The notes beneath the pieces were generated by a model. It searched no databases and had not been told where the DNA came from. It was given only the letters and a program-made list of their open reading frames with translations. A stretch of DNA of 64,000 bases. Origin: Roseovarius pacificus (GTDB taxonomy: Bacteria; Pseudomonadota; Alphaproteobacteria; Rhodobacterales; Rhodobacteraceae). The DNA lies in the NCBI RefSeq assembly GCF_900142665.1, contig NZ_FRBR01000009.1:97395-161394 (forward strand), given 5' to 3'. Of this stretch, positions 25,892 to 35,825 are shown in pieces. Numbering within the stretch: position 1 is the stretch's first letter; each line of letters starts with the position of its first letter. Made by a program: the position numbers and the translations under genes.

Positions 25892-27384
25892 TCACACGGT
25901 CGGGGCGTAGTTCCATGGCAGGAGTTCGTCGATCCGGGATTGCTTATGTCCGTTGACAATGGCTTGGAGAGTGGCTGTCAGCCATGCGTGGGGATCGATG
26001 GCGTTGAGCTTGCAAGTTTCGATCAGCGACGCCAGCATTGCCCAGTTTTGCGCACCTGCATCGTGACCCGCGAAGAGAGCGTTTTTGCGGTTCAACGCGA
26101 TGGGGCGGATAGTGCGTTCGACGGCGTTGCTGTCGATCTCGATGTGGCCGTCATCGAGGAACCGGCAAAGCCCGTCCCAGTATTTGGCGACGTATTTGAG
26201 GGCCTCGCCGAGCGGAGACTTGGCCGAGACGCGGGCGCGATGGGCGGTGAGCCAGGCCTCAAAATCATCGATAATCGGTTTTGAACGTGCTTGCCGGGCA
26301 GTCAGCCGCGCTTCGGGGTTTTGTCCCCGGAGTTCCGTTTCGATCCGGTAGAGCGCGGTGATCTGACGAAGGCCCTCGTCGGCGATGGGCGTGGTGCCGG
26401 TCCGGGCGACCTCGTGCAGCTTGCGCCGGGCATGAGCCCAACAGTAGGCCAGCCGGATATCCTGAGTGGGCCGTTTGAGCAGCCGGTTGTAGCCCGCATA
26501 GCCATCGACCTGCAGGGTGCCGGAGAAGCCTTTCAGGATATCTTCCGCATATTGTCCGGATCGCCCCGGTGCATAGGTAAACGCCACGCCGGGCGGATCT
26601 TCCCCGCCCCAGGGCTGGTCATCGCGGGCGAGTGCCCAGAAGTACCCCGTCTTGGTCTTGCGTCGCCCCGGGTCGAGCACCGGGGCCGTGGTCTCGTCCA
26701 TGAACAACTTGGCTGACCGCTTCAGGTTGGCCAGCAGGGCATCGTAGACCGGCTTGATCTCGAAGGCCGCCCGTCCGACCCAGGCCGCCAATGTCGAACG
26801 GTCGAGATCGATGCCCTGGCGGCTGTAAATCTGCGCCTGCCTGTAAAGCGGCAGATGATCGGCGTATTTACTGACGATGACATGCGCCACCGCGGCCTCT
26901 GTCGGCATGCCGCCGGGGCCTGGACGATCCCGCCCTCGCAGGAGCGGCAGGCATACTTCGGACGGCGCGTGACAATTACCCTGAACTGAGCAGGGATGAT
27001 ATCCAGCCGTTCGCTGGTATCCTCGCCAATGACATGCCGCTCGTGGCCGCAGTCGCAGACCGTGCTTTCCGGTTCGATCACTTCCTCGATGCGCGGCAGG
27101 TGTTTCGGCAGCGATCCCAGGTTGGCCTTGCGCGGCGTCGAGGTTCGTGTCGGTGTGACCAGCGGGTTGGCCTCGCCCTCGGTCTCGACCAGGGCAATCG
27201 CGGTCTCGATATCCTCCAGCGCCAGCTCGAACTGGTCGGGATCGATCTTCTCGGACTTGCGCCCGAACATGGCCTGTTTGAAGGCGGCAACCAGAGCTTC
27301 CAGACGTGCGTTCTGCTCCTGCTGGGCCAGGATGATGGCCTTCAGGGTCTCGATGTCGTCAGGAAGATTGGCCGCCGCGTTCAT
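25892..27384 (-). pseudogene. tnpC: IS66 transposase tnpC, frameshifted by a small deletion
   Basis: The N-terminal part (27384 down to about 26925) has the leucine-zipper-like start, the zinc-binding CDCG...CRSC region and ends at GGIVQAPA. The rest (about 26908-25892) continues in another frame from MPTEAAVAHV through the catalytic region (LFMDETTAPVLDPG, VDGYAGYNRL, then the C-terminal Glu region DSNAVERTIRP). At the junction the usual dozen or so residues between QAPA and GGMPTEA are missing and the frame shifts, as expected from a deletion of roughly 20-30 bp. Probably inactive unless rescued by frameshifting. Confidence 0.85.
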
Positions 27385-27438
27385 GCCCGGGGTCTATCAA
27401 GTTCGGCCTTCGGTTGCCCGCTTAAACGCCCCAGTGAT

Positions 27439-27792
27439 TCACTCTGCCGCAGTCGGCGGACGTGCCGCCAGAGCCTTCACCTTGCGCCAGTCCAACCCGG
27501 CAAACAGGGCCTCGAACTGGGCGTGATTCAGCGACATGAGCCCATCCCGGATCGCCGGCCAGGTGAAGGCCGTTTCCTCCAGCCGCTTGTATGTCATCAC
27601 CAGCCCGGTGCCGTCCCAATACAAGAGCTTCAGCCGGTCAGCCCGCTTGGCGCGGAACACGAACACTGTCCCCGTAAAGGGCTCCTTCCTGAGCTCATTC
27701 TTCACCAGCGCCGCCAGCCCGTCATGGCCTTTGCGGAAGTCCACCGGCTTCGTCGCCACCACGATCCGCACCCGGTTGGACGGGAAGATCAT
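27439..27792 (-). CDS. tnpB: IS66-family TnpB (orf2)
   Basis: 117 residues with the TnpB signature RIVVATKPVDFRKGHDGLAALV and FVFRAKRADRLKLLYWDGTGL. Full length. It overlaps tnpA by 4 bp. TnpB is an accessory protein needed for IS66 transposition; its biochemical role is not established. Confidence 0.95.
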   Translation of the reverse strand: MIFPSNRVRIVVATKPVDFRKGHDGLAALVKNELRKEPFTGTVFVFRAKRADRLKLLYWDGTGLVMTYKRLEETAFTWPAIRDGLMSLNHAQFEALFAGLDWRKVKALAARPPTAAE

Positions 27793-28184
27793 TCGGCCAA
27801 TGCCCGCACAATCTCCGCAATCCGTGCCGCCGGGGTCGCCCCGTTCAGCCGGATCACCACATCACCGCAGACGATCTCAAGCGTTGCGTCCCCGGACCCC
27901 TGCGCACGGTCGGTTAAACCTTCGACAACCATTGGCGCGAACATGGGCCCGGGATCCGCCTCGGGCTCTGGCAAAGCAGGCAGAACCAGCTTCCCCTCCC
28001 GTGCCAACCGCCGCCATTCCGAAAGATGATTGGGTCGTATGTCATAGCGCCGGGCAACCTCATTCACCGTCGCCCCCGGCTCTAACGTCTCAGCCACGAT
28101 CCGCGCTTTCACATCATCCGGCCACCGCCTCTGACCGCGAGGCCCGACAATCACCTCACTGAGAAACTCCGCTGAGTGCTCCAT
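27789..28184 (-). CDS. tnpA: IS66-family TnpA (orf1)
   Basis: Start at ATG 28184 (131 residues); a longer frame to 28211 would start nearer the terminal repeat. The N-terminal helix-turn-helix (RRWPDDVKARIVAETLEPG, VNEVARRYDIRPNHLSEWRR) is typical of the IS66/IS3 OrfA-type DNA-binding protein. Full length and apparently intact. Confidence 0.93.
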   Translation of the reverse strand: MEHSAEFLSEVIVGPRGQRRWPDDVKARIVAETLEPGATVNEVARRYDIRPNHLSEWRRLAREGKLVLPALPEPEADPGPMFAPMVVEGLTDRAQGSGDATLEIVCGDVVIRLNGATPAARIAEIVRALAE

Positions 28185-28268
28185 GGAGAAAATCCCTGCA
28201 AATCTACACAACGCGGGGACTCGCAGATCACGCGCTCACAGGGAAGGTGGGGTCAGGGCACCGCTTAC

Positions 28269-28276
28269 AAAACACT
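28269..28276. repeat. Target-site duplication, right copy
   Basis: aaaacact, identical to 25868-25875, directly follows the right terminus. Confidence 0.9.
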
Positions 28277-28479
28277 GTTTCTTTAACTTTCTGCTTCGTT
28301 TTCTCGAAAATGGCCAATCTGTTGTTCAGAAAGAAGCAAACGGCATCTCGTTTTCTATGAACACACACGGACACAAGATGATCGAATCCAAGAAAACGGC
28401 ACAATAACATTACTGACGCCTTCCCCCGATCTGACCCGGGACGAAACCCGGATATTTGGAACCACACATCGGAGGTGTC

Positions 28480-28872
28480 ATGTACGACTATCTGTTCAAC
28501 AACCACGATCTTGGTGCCGACGCACAGATCGTCCTCGCCGGGGTAAGACACTTGTTCTGCGATCGATACGATGCACTCGTCAACAGCGCCGCGCTACTTG
28601 CAGGTAAAAGAGGTCAACGGCTCGTCGAGCAACTTCGGGACAGCGTTGTTTTCGAAGGTTCTCTCACGCGTCAGACGATTGAACAGCTGTTCCAGCTTCT
28701 CGGCATTCTCACCCTGCAGAATGTACACAACGAGGATCTGCCTGAGGCAGGGTATTTCGCGGCAATCGACCCCAGTGACCCTGTGGTCGAAGAAATCTGC
28801 CTTCTTGCAGACAAGTTGCGACATGCAATGGCGGCCGCAAAAATCGGCATCAAGCCATCTATCAAAGACTGA
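28480..28872 (+). CDS. Unknown small helical protein upstream of SbcCD-like pair (1)
   Basis: ATG 28480 has a strong ribosome site (ggagg, 5 bp upstream). The 130-residue product is predicted helical (MYDYLFNNHDLGADAQIVL at the start, then LTRQTIEQLFQLLGILTLQN). No family recognised. It is followed 100 bp later by another small helical protein of similar size and style, then by an SbcD-like gene. Confidence 0.6.
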   Translation: MYDYLFNNHDLGADAQIVLAGVRHLFCDRYDALVNSAALLAGKRGQRLVEQLRDSVVFEGSLTRQTIEQLFQLLGILTLQNVHNEDLPEAGYFAAIDPSDPVVEEICLLADKLRHAMAAAKIGIKPSIKD

Positions 28873-28971
28873 AGAAGCGCGGCGACTGACCTCCTGCGGT
28901 CGTCGCGTCTGACACCAGTACAGAAAATCGTGGCAAACGCCGCGGGCTGGATGTCAGGAGGACATATCAAG

Positions 28972-29331
28972 ATGATGATGTGTACTACCCCGACAGCATC
29001 GAACCAACGGCAGATGGATGCCGCGTTCGACGCGCTTGCCTTCGTGCGCAAGAACGGTGCAGGTCTCTGCACTCTGATCGACGCGCTATCCGCAGAGGAT
29101 GCGTTCGAGGCCCTTTGTTATCTTCATGCACAGGGAGATAGTGTCGCGCCGAACCCCGATCGGGTGGAAGACGCTCTGATGCGCATTGTGACGTCGCTTC
29201 GGAACGAAAAAACCAGCGGCATTGATGCGGCCGCCAGGGTGGCGCGCTTCGAGGTCGATACCGCGCTGCGATGGTATGGCGCGCGGCTCGACGATCTACT
29301 TGCAAGGTTCAGCAAGCACACGGGGCCTTAA
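28972..29331 (+). CDS. Unknown small helical protein upstream of SbcCD-like pair (2)
   Basis: Start at ATG 28972, 6 bp or more after aggagg, giving 119 residues; upstream in-frame starts lack this site. Helical, with an N-terminal Thr/Ser-rich stretch and a C-terminal helix RVARFEVDTALRWYGARLDD. No family recognised. Possibly in one operon with the gene before it; the link to the SbcCD-like genes is only positional. Confidence 0.55.
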   Translation: MMMCTTPTASNQRQMDAAFDALAFVRKNGAGLCTLIDALSAEDAFEALCYLHAQGDSVAPNPDRVEDALMRIVTSLRNEKTSGIDAAARVARFEVDTALRWYGARLDDLLARFSKHTGP

Positions 29332-29638
29332 TCGCAATCACAGTTGGGCCCGGAGAAACCATTTTCTTTCCGGGCCCGAACAAATCAGAAAATTGGAGAA
29401 GGATGGCAAGGTCGCCTGTTGGTCGCCGTCGTGATCTGTCCCAGGAATTGCTTGAAAAATCTGTTTCTCGAACAGGCTAACCGGCATAAGTCGGAGTCGT
29501 AATCAAACATAGGCATTGCGATGCGTTGAGTGCGCTGTGGATTTTCGAAACAGATTGATTTTTATTGCTTCGAAAACACAACTTTGGGCCAATGTGTCGG
29601 GCGACAAAAAATTTGACCGACATCGGAGAGTTATTCAC
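29332..29638 (+). other. Spacer with hairpin and a tiny ORF
   Basis: A hairpin with 9-bp arms gggcccgga/tccgggccc (29346-29354, 29369-29377) may end the upstream transcript, though no clean T-run follows. A 25-codon frame (29403-29480, starting MARSPVGRRRDLSQELLEKS) has a ribosome site ggagaagg directly before its ATG; it could be a leader peptide. Nothing else is seen. Confidence 0.4.
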
Positions 29639-30760
29639 ATGGTGCGATTTCTGCATAGTTCAGACCTCCACCTGGCCAAGCCATTCGGGCGGTTTGACGA
29701 GCTGTTGCGTGGTCGGCTTCACGAGGCCCGGTTTTCCCGGATCGAAACCCTTGCAGAGACGGCGCGGAAAAATGATTCACGCCTGATCCTTCTGGCCGGC
29801 GACACGTTCGATGCCCAGACGCCTCCACCCCAGGTGGTGCGCCAGGCAATTCGTGCCTTTGCCGCGGAGACCGATATCCACTGGATCATTCTTCCGGGCA
29901 ACCACGACAGTCTCGCGGCAACCGAGCTCTGGGATCGGATGTGCCGGGAGAAACCGGAGAACGTGACGCTCGCCTTGGAGCCGGAGATTCTGCAAATCGA
30001 GGATGGTGTCTCAATTCTGCCGGCACCGCCGCAGGTCCGCCACCCGGGCCGAGACCTCACGGAGTGGATGGACACCGCCGAAACAGATCCGGGAACGATC
30101 AGGATCGGCCTTGCCCATGGCGCCGTCCAGGATTTCGGGGAAGAGGATGCGCTGGGGATCATTTCGCCCGCCCGCGCCCAGGCCGCATGTCTCGATTACC
30201 TCGCGCTCGGCGACTGGCATGGGAAGCTGAATATCGGGTCGAAGACCTGGTATAGCGGCACCCCGGAATCCGACAGCTTCAAGCATGGCATCCGCGCAAC
30301 CGCCCTGATCGTGGATATCGCCGGACCGGGTAAAGACCCGGTGGTCGAACCGGTCGAGACGGGATTTTTCGAATGGATGAACCCTCGCCTGGATGTGCAG
30401 CCGGGGGAGGACGTAGCGTCTGCCCTCGAAGATATCTTCCCGACGGCGAACCGGCGCCGGGACACGCTGGTCGAGGTCGAGGTAACTGGCCGGTTGACGC
30501 TGGGAGAGCAATCGCTGTTGCGGCGCGCCTGTGCCGAGGCAGCGGATGATTTCGGGTATTTCGCTTCGGATTTTTCCGGTTTGGCCATGGAATACGACGT
30601 CTCTGACATCGATGACATCGACGCCGCTGGCGCGCTGCGTGTCGCGGCTGAAAGCCTGCGTGCGGACGGGGAAGACCCCGATCGGGATATCGACGCGAGG
30701 CGTATATCCCAACGCGCGCTTGGACGGCTTTATGCCTATGCACAGGAGGAGCGGGAATGA
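29639..30760 (+). CDS. SbcD-like DNA repair exonuclease (metallophosphoesterase)
   Basis: Start at ATG 29639 (373 residues) after ggagag; the longer upstream frame has no domain. Motifs of the Mre11/SbcD nuclease appear in order: SSDLH (7-11), GDTFD (about 54), GNHDS (about 87), GLAHG and LGDWHGK. It overlaps the SbcC-like gene by 4 bp. The pair would form an Mre11-Rad50-type complex that cuts DNA ends or hairpins. The setting suggests defence. Confidence 0.85.
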   Translation: MVRFLHSSDLHLAKPFGRFDELLRGRLHEARFSRIETLAETARKNDSRLILLAGDTFDAQTPPPQVVRQAIRAFAAETDIHWIILPGNHDSLAATELWDRMCREKPENVTLALEPEILQIEDGVSILPAPPQVRHPGRDLTEWMDTAETDPGTIRIGLAHGAVQDFGEEDALGIISPARAQAACLDYLALGDWHGKLNIGSKTWYSGTPESDSFKHGIRATALIVDIAGPGKDPVVEPVETGFFEWMNPRLDVQPGEDVASALEDIFPTANRRRDTLVEVEVTGRLTLGEQSLLRRACAEAADDFGYFASDFSGLAMEYDVSDIDDIDAAGALRVAAESLRADGEDPDRDIDARRISQRALGRLYAYAQEERE

Positions 30761-33375
30761 AACTGCGCGCAATCCACCTTACCAATGTTCGCCGCTTTGC
30801 CGGAGAAACCGCCTCGATCACCGGGATCGGCGATGGGGTTACGACTGTCTCAGCACCCAACGAGACAGGGAAATCCACGTTCTTCGATGCCCTGCACGCG
30901 GTCTTTTTCATCGATCACAAGAGCCAGGCCCAGGAAGTGAAGAGCTTGCAACCCTATTCCAAGGGGCCGGTCCAGGTTGCGGTCGACGTGGAAGATGCCG
31001 AAGGCCGGCAGTATCGCATCGAGAAGAAGTTCATCGCACAGAAGGCGGCAAGCGTGACCGACCTCGGCACTGGCCGGATCATTGCGCAGGAGGGCGAAGC
31101 GGGAGCGTGGATCGACCGGTTGATCGGGGCCGGAGATGGCGGACCCGCGGGATTGCTCTGGGTACGCCAAGGCATGACCGGACTCGAGCCCGCCGGAAAC
31201 GGGGCGCGGGAAAAGAGCGAGCGCGACAAACTGCGTGATGCGCGTCAGACCCTTATGTCTTCGGTTGCGGGCCAGGTGGACAATATCACCGGTGGTCGCC
31301 GGATGGACGCGATCATGAAAAGATGCGTCGCCGATCTCGAGGCCCTTGCGACAACCAAGGGGCCAAAAGCAGGTGGCCCATGGGCCGAGGCCCGCGCTGC
31401 GGTTCAGACCCTGGAAAAGGAAGAAGAGGCACTCTCTGCGCCGATCGACGAATTGGCGGAAGCGCTCGAAGAGCGCGCCCAGCTGCGCCGCAAGGATGAG
31501 GAGGACAGCGATGTTGCGCGCGATGAGGCGCGCCGCAAGCAGGTGTCCGACGCCCGGGAAGCCGTGGAAGCGGCGCGGGCACATGCCGGAAAGGTTGACG
31601 AGGCCGGGCGGATGCTTCGCCTTGCCGAAATCGAGGTCGAACGGGCGCAGGAAAGCCTGGAGGCTGCGCGCAAGGCGCAAGAGGACGCCGGCAAGCGCAA
31701 GAAGGCTGTTGCGACGACTCAAGGCGCATTGAAGGAAGCCCAGGAGCACCTCGACCGCAAGGAGGCGGACCTTGGGAAGGCTCAGGAGCGCGTGGACGAA
31801 GCTCAAAAGATCCTTGATGCGATCACTGCGCGCGCGGCGCGCAAGCGTGCGCGTGAAGACCGCCAGCGTCTTGCAGGTGAACGAAAGGATATGTCCGAGC
31901 GCCTCGAGAAGGCGGAAGAATTGGACAAAATCCGAAAGGGCGCGGCTGCGAAACTCGAGGAGATCGCCATCACCGAGGAGATGATGACCCGTATCGAAAA
32001 GCTGGCCTCGGAAAGATCGACGTTGATTGCGCAGCGCGATGCGGCTGCCGCGTGGTTCCGTGTTTCCTATAGCGGCGATCAGCGCCTTGCCATCAGCGGC
32101 AAGGCGATCGAGGCTGAAAGGGATATCCCGATCGTCGCGGAGAGCCGCGTCGAGGTGCCGGGCGTCGGGACAATGACGTTGGGACCTCCCGCCTCGGTGG
32201 ACAATGCGCGGCTCGAAGAGTGCACGCGCGACCTCGAGGATCTTCTTCGAGAGGCCCGTGCTGCCGATGTTCCGGCGGCCCGGGTGGCGATCCAGACGCG
32301 TCGAGGGGCCGAAGGCGAAAGGGCCCGCGCCGAGGATGCGATTAAGGCTTACGCGCGGGACGGCATCGCAGTCCTTCGCAGCGCGATCGAAGATTTGCCA
32401 AAGATCGAAGAGGAGGAAGGCGAAGAAGAGATATCCGATCCGATCGACGGAATCGATGCAGATACCGCGGCGCGGCAGCTGTCCGATGCCCAGGGCGATA
32501 GATCGAGCGCCCAGGCTGTCAGGAACAAGGCAGCCGAAGATCTTGCCGCTGCGCGCACGGCAGCACGCCTTGCGCAAGAAGCGTTCGACGAGATGCCGGA
32601 GGTCTCCGATGACGAGGCATTGACCCGCCTGGAAGAGACCTGGCAGAAGGCTGAAGACAAACGCGTTGAAATGGGATCGAGCCTGGAAACCTTGCGGAGC
32701 GCGGACGTGGTTGATCTTGAAACCGCGGAAGCCGAGCTCGAGCGTGTCCAGTCCGTAATGGATGGCGCGACGGCGGCCCGCGAAATGCGCAGAAACCGCA
32801 TGGCCGAGCTTGATGGCTTGATCCGCGCTCGCGCGGAGGATGGAATCGAGACCCGACTGGCGGAGTGTCGGGGCGAGCTCGCGGAGGCGCGTGCCCGTGA
32901 TGCCCGCTACGAGGAAGAGGTCGCGGTTCTTCGCGAGCTGAAGGGTAAGCTCGAGGTGGCGCGATCAGAAGCGCGCGAGACCTATTTCGAGCCGGTAAAG
33001 CGTGAGCTCCTACCCCTCTTGAAGATGCTGCACCCCGGCGCCGAGGTGGAAATGGACCCCGAAACCATGCTGCCGGCGAAACTGTCGCGGGACGGGGATG
33101 ACGAAGATCTCGAGGCGTTGAGCGGTGGAGCCGTGGAGCAGGTGGCAATCCTGACCCGCCTGGCGTTTGCGCGTCTTTATGCGAACCAGGGGCGCCAGGT
33201 GCCGATCGTTCTCGACGACGCCCTGGTGTATTCCGACGACGACCGGATCGTGAAGATGTTCACCGCGCTCACCCGCGTCGCCAAGGACCAGCAGATCATT
33301 GTGTTCTCGTGCCGCACACGGGCCTTCGAGGACCTTGGCGGGACGCGCCCCGGGATTGACCGCATGCCGGCGTAA
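30757..33375 (+). CDS. SbcC/Rad50-like AAA ATPase
   Basis: 872 residues. N-terminal Walker A APNETGKST (33-41), about 550 residues of coiled coil (Ala/Glu/Arg-rich), then the ABC signature LSGGA (about 788) and Walker B VLDDALVYSDDD (about 818). No clear CxxC zinc hook is seen mid-coil. Size lies between bacterial SbcC (about 1050) and YhaN-type ATPases. It is translationally coupled to the SbcD-like nuclease. Confidence 0.85.
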   Translation: MKLRAIHLTNVRRFAGETASITGIGDGVTTVSAPNETGKSTFFDALHAVFFIDHKSQAQEVKSLQPYSKGPVQVAVDVEDAEGRQYRIEKKFIAQKAASVTDLGTGRIIAQEGEAGAWIDRLIGAGDGGPAGLLWVRQGMTGLEPAGNGAREKSERDKLRDARQTLMSSVAGQVDNITGGRRMDAIMKRCVADLEALATTKGPKAGGPWAEARAAVQTLEKEEEALSAPIDELAEALEERAQLRRKDEEDSDVARDEARRKQVSDAREAVEAARAHAGKVDEAGRMLRLAEIEVERAQESLEAARKAQEDAGKRKKAVATTQGALKEAQEHLDRKEADLGKAQERVDEAQKILDAITARAARKRAREDRQRLAGERKDMSERLEKAEELDKIRKGAAAKLEEIAITEEMMTRIEKLASERSTLIAQRDAAAAWFRVSYSGDQRLAISGKAIEAERDIPIVAESRVEVPGVGTMTLGPPASVDNARLEECTRDLEDLLREARAADVPAARVAIQTRRGAEGERARAEDAIKAYARDGIAVLRSAIEDLPKIEEEEGEEEISDPIDGIDADTAARQLSDAQGDRSSAQAVRNKAAEDLAAARTAARLAQEAFDEMPEVSDDEALTRLEETWQKAEDKRVEMGSSLETLRSADVVDLETAEAELERVQSVMDGATAAREMRRNRMAELDGLIRARAEDGIETRLAECRGELAEARARDARYEEEVAVLRELKGKLEVARSEARETYFEPVKRELLPLLKMLHPGAEVEMDPETMLPAKLSRDGDDEDLEALSGGAVEQVAILTRLAFARLYANQGRQVPIVLDDALVYSDDDRIVKMFTALTRVAKDQQIIVFSCRTRAFEDLGGTRPGIDRMPA

Positions 33376-33903
33376 TCCCGCCAACCGGGAAATGTGCTTT
33401 GGGTGCGTCAGGCTTTCTTCAAATCAATCTTGAGGTCTTCGCGAGCAAGTCCACCCTTTCATCTCGCGGTTCACTGCAAAATGGGGTAGGCGATCGGCTT
33501 GGATCGCCTTCGATAGGGAGGTTGCGGAGGGGCGTACCCGAAAGTCGAGTTTCCACACAGCCTTGGCCCACAGCCGACACTCGAGGCGGCGATTTTCGCC
33601 TCGGCGCAGCTTTAACCGAACCGGCCATTCATGCATTACGCAGCATTTTCACGGGCCCGATGACCGGAGTGCGGGCCTTTCTCCCGTTTGCCGTGAGTGC
33701 TCTGATGACGCCCCGACTATTCGGGCCATAAGGAAGAAGGGCAGAACAGAGACTCGCTACGCCGGAGTTAAATGGCCGGACCGACGACGGAATCCCGCAT
33801 GACATGAGCGACGGCACGCGGCTGCAGCTCTCTCGGAGCAGTTCGCCGTCACTTGCTCTTGCAGCATCGATCGAGCAAGCTGAAGATGACGGGAGGCAGC
33901 GCA
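33376..33903. other. Gene-free stretch between SbcC-like gene and the Argonaute operon
   Basis: 528 bp where two oppositely directed operons end. No frame on either strand looks coding, and no strong terminator is evident. Confidence 0.45.
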
Positions 33904-34365
33904 CTATGGCTCATTGTGATAGGCTTCGCTCACCGCCGGCGAAGCAGCCAGACAGGCATTCAGAATCGTAAGGGAATGCTGCAGAAGCACCGCACTTCTT
34001 TGCGGCTCGAACCACCGGCCATTGAACTTACCGCCGTGAAAAAGATTGTTCCTCACGCGGCGCACGTAGATCAGCACCCTGTCCGACTGAAGATCAGTCT
34101 GCGGTGCTGACGCGTTCCACCCCAGAACGCCACCTTCGACGATCTGCTTTTTCGGCGGATTAGCGAGCATATAGGCGATTGCTTGCGCGAATTCCTCGCT
34201 TGCCGGCACTTCGAAGCTCGCGGCAACGGACTCGGCAAACCTGCGCCAGTTGGCTTCCGCTGCGCCCTCACCCTTGTGAAATTCAGCAGCCTTCAAAGCA
34301 TACTCGAAGCGCGCGAAGGTCTTGAAGAGCTCTGCGGCGAGTACGTCCGGGTCGTTACCGGGCAT
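33904..34365 (-). CDS. HEPN-like protein, third gene of the short Argonaute operon
   Basis: 153 residues, helical. VRRVRNNLFHGGK carries the HEPN RNase motif R-x4-H (R105, H110), preceded by helices (LAAELFKTFARFEYALKAA; FAQAIAYMLAN) and followed by a last helix (LLQHSLTILNACL). HEPN proteins often cut RNA in toxin and abortive-infection systems. Its ATG shares one base with the Argonaute stop (TGATG), so it is translated with it. It could be an added effector or a helper; role unproven. The identity rests on motif and fold pattern. Confidence 0.6.
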   Translation of the reverse strand: MPGNDPDVLAAELFKTFARFEYALKAAEFHKGEGAAEANWRRFAESVAASFEVPASEEFAQAIAYMLANPPKKQIVEGGVLGWNASAPQTDLQSDRVLIYVRRVRNNLFHGGKFNGRWFEPQRSAVLLQHSLTILNACLAASPAVSEAYHNEP

Positions 34366-35825
34366 CAGATGTATCGCCTGTAATCAGAGCTCACGAACTG
34401 TCCTTCACCTATATATTTGAGGACCTCGCCGACCTTGCGTGCAGCCCTGATCGGGATAGGCAGCCGCTGGTTCATCTGCGTCGAGTTCCAGTTGATCTTG
34501 GTCAGGGAAAAGACCTCCTCGGCGAGCTGGCTGATTGTGCTATCGCAGCTTTCGTGCGGGCAGAGCAGTAGCGGCCGCGGATCGTAGAGACCGGGATATG
34601 TGCCGTAGTACGGGATGCTGCCGTTCGTATAAAGAAGACCACGACCGCCGAGATCGACGAAGGTCCCGCGCAGCACCGGATAATTGCCGTCACGCAGGAT
34701 TTTGATCGAGGCGGACTCCTGAACCCAGACCAGATCGCTGAGCTCGGTTCCGGCTTCCTCAAGCGCCTTCAGGACACCTTCCGCCTCTTCTTCCCGGAAA
34801 CGCGATGTCTTGAGCACGATCACGCGGGCCGGAAAGTTCTTGTGGTGGTTCTTGTACTGCGAGAGCGACTTAGAGATGAGATCGTAGGCATCGTTGAAGG
34901 TCATGTAAGGGTGGCGGCCACGGCTCTCTGTCTGGGCGCGCTTGCCCTTGAGAATAAAGCCGCGCCCGCGCTCATCGAACATCTGCGCAGCGCTTGTGAA
35001 GAGCTGCTGGCCGCCGGCCTCGCGGTAGAAGCTGATACCGACATAGCAGGCCGTAAATTCGCCTTCGCGAGGCCTGCGGCGCCACGGAATGCGACCCGTG
35101 CCCTTATAGTAAAGCGTCGTGAGAAGGTTCCAGCTCCTGCCAGCCTGATCTTGGATATCGCGGGCCTTGCTCTCCTTTACCTTCTGCGAGATTTTGGCCT
35201 TATCGTCGATGACGTCCTCCCAGACGATCTGCACCGGAAAACTGAGCCCCATCGCCCGCGCCTTGAGCATGCCCCGAAAATTTGGGGCATCAGAACCGCT
35301 GCTGTCCTCTCTTTCGGTTGAGCTCTTGGCATCGACCCTCGCGCTCCAGACACGCTCGATCAAGCTGAGCGGCAGGGCGACGATCGCGACGTCCGGGCTG
35401 TGGCTGCTCTCATCGAGGGTCTCGAGCTGGGTGATGATGTCGTCGACTGCCATTTCGACGGCTTTCTTGTGATCAGGCTCTTTCCTTATCCTTTCGATCC
35501 GGCTTTGGGATAGAGCGAATGATGCGTCCTCGCAGATCTCGAAGCGGCAGCTAAAAGGATTGGCATTGCCCAGCCCCGGAAAGTCGGGATGCAGGTTTGG
35601 GTGTTTGGCGGACTTGCCCGCAAAGCCTGCCGCCGCGGCCGCGAGAAATTTTCCCGTGTCCTCGACCGTCTTGGCGCTGCCGACCACGCCGATCTTGATC
35701 ACATCACCGAGCGGCGCCTGCAGTGGACCGGCCTCGATTAGCCCGAGCCGCGGGTCCGGATGGTGATGCTTGTCACCAAACTCCAGCTCCGGCTCGACGA
35801 GAATCTTGCTTTCGAAATTGATCAT
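34365..35825 (-). CDS. Short prokaryotic Argonaute (MID-PIWI, catalytically inactive)
   Basis: Start at ATG 35825 by 4-bp overlap with the upstream gene; 486 residues, the length of short pAgos with only MID and PIWI. PIWI strands are seen at about 257-263 (YVGISFY) and 332-341 ([10 protein letters not shown]). The catalytic Asp expected in each is Ser here, so slicing is not possible. The C-terminal stretch [21 protein letters not shown] and [20 protein letters not shown] are typical of PIWI. Short pAgos use a small RNA guide to sense invader DNA and trigger the effector on their APAZ partner. Confidence 0.88.
   Translation of the reverse strand: MINFESKILVEPELEFGDKHHHPDPRLGLIEAGPLQAPLGDVIKIGVVGSAKTVEDTGKFLAAAAAGFAGKSAKHPNLHPDFPGLGNANPFSCRFEICEDASFALSQSRIERIRKEPDHKKAVEMAVDDIITQLETLDESSHSPDVAIVALPLSLIERVWSARVDAKSSTEREDSSGSDAPNFRGMLKARAMGLSFPVQIVWEDVIDDKAKISQKVKESKARDIQDQAGRSWNLLTTLYYKGTGRIPWRRRPREGEFTACYVGISFYREAGGQQLFTSAAQMFDERGRGFILKGKRAQTESRGRHPYMTFNDAYDLISKSLSQYKNHHKNFPARVIVLKTSRFREEEAEGVLKALEEAGTELSDLVWVQESASIKILRDGNYPVLRGTFVDLGGRGLLYTNGSIPYYGTYPGLYDPRPLLLCPHESCDSTISQLAEEVFSLTKINWNSTQMNQRLPIPIRAARKVGEVLKYIGEGQFVSSDYRRYI

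Larger units (their letters stand above)
25876..28268 (-). mobile_element. IS66-family insertion sequence (2393 bp)
   Basis: The termini are inverted repeats: gtaagcggtg at the left (25876) and its complement ending at 28268. The three IS66 genes tnpA, tnpB and tnpC lie in order on the minus strand. Perfect 8-bp duplications flank it. Because the duplication is intact, insertion was a simple, probably fairly recent, transposition. The transposase gene tnpC is now broken. Confidence 0.95.

Noticed and set aside
27034..28029. 331-residue plus-strand frame opposite the IS66 genes
   Set aside because: Antisense to tnpA, tnpB and tnpC; no protein family.
30850..32577. 575-residue minus-strand frame opposite the SbcC-like gene
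   Set aside because: Shadow of the coiled-coil coding region.
33399..33802. Short plus-strand frames after the SbcC-like gene
   Set aside because: No ribosome site, no family, several overlapping frames; best read as intergenic.
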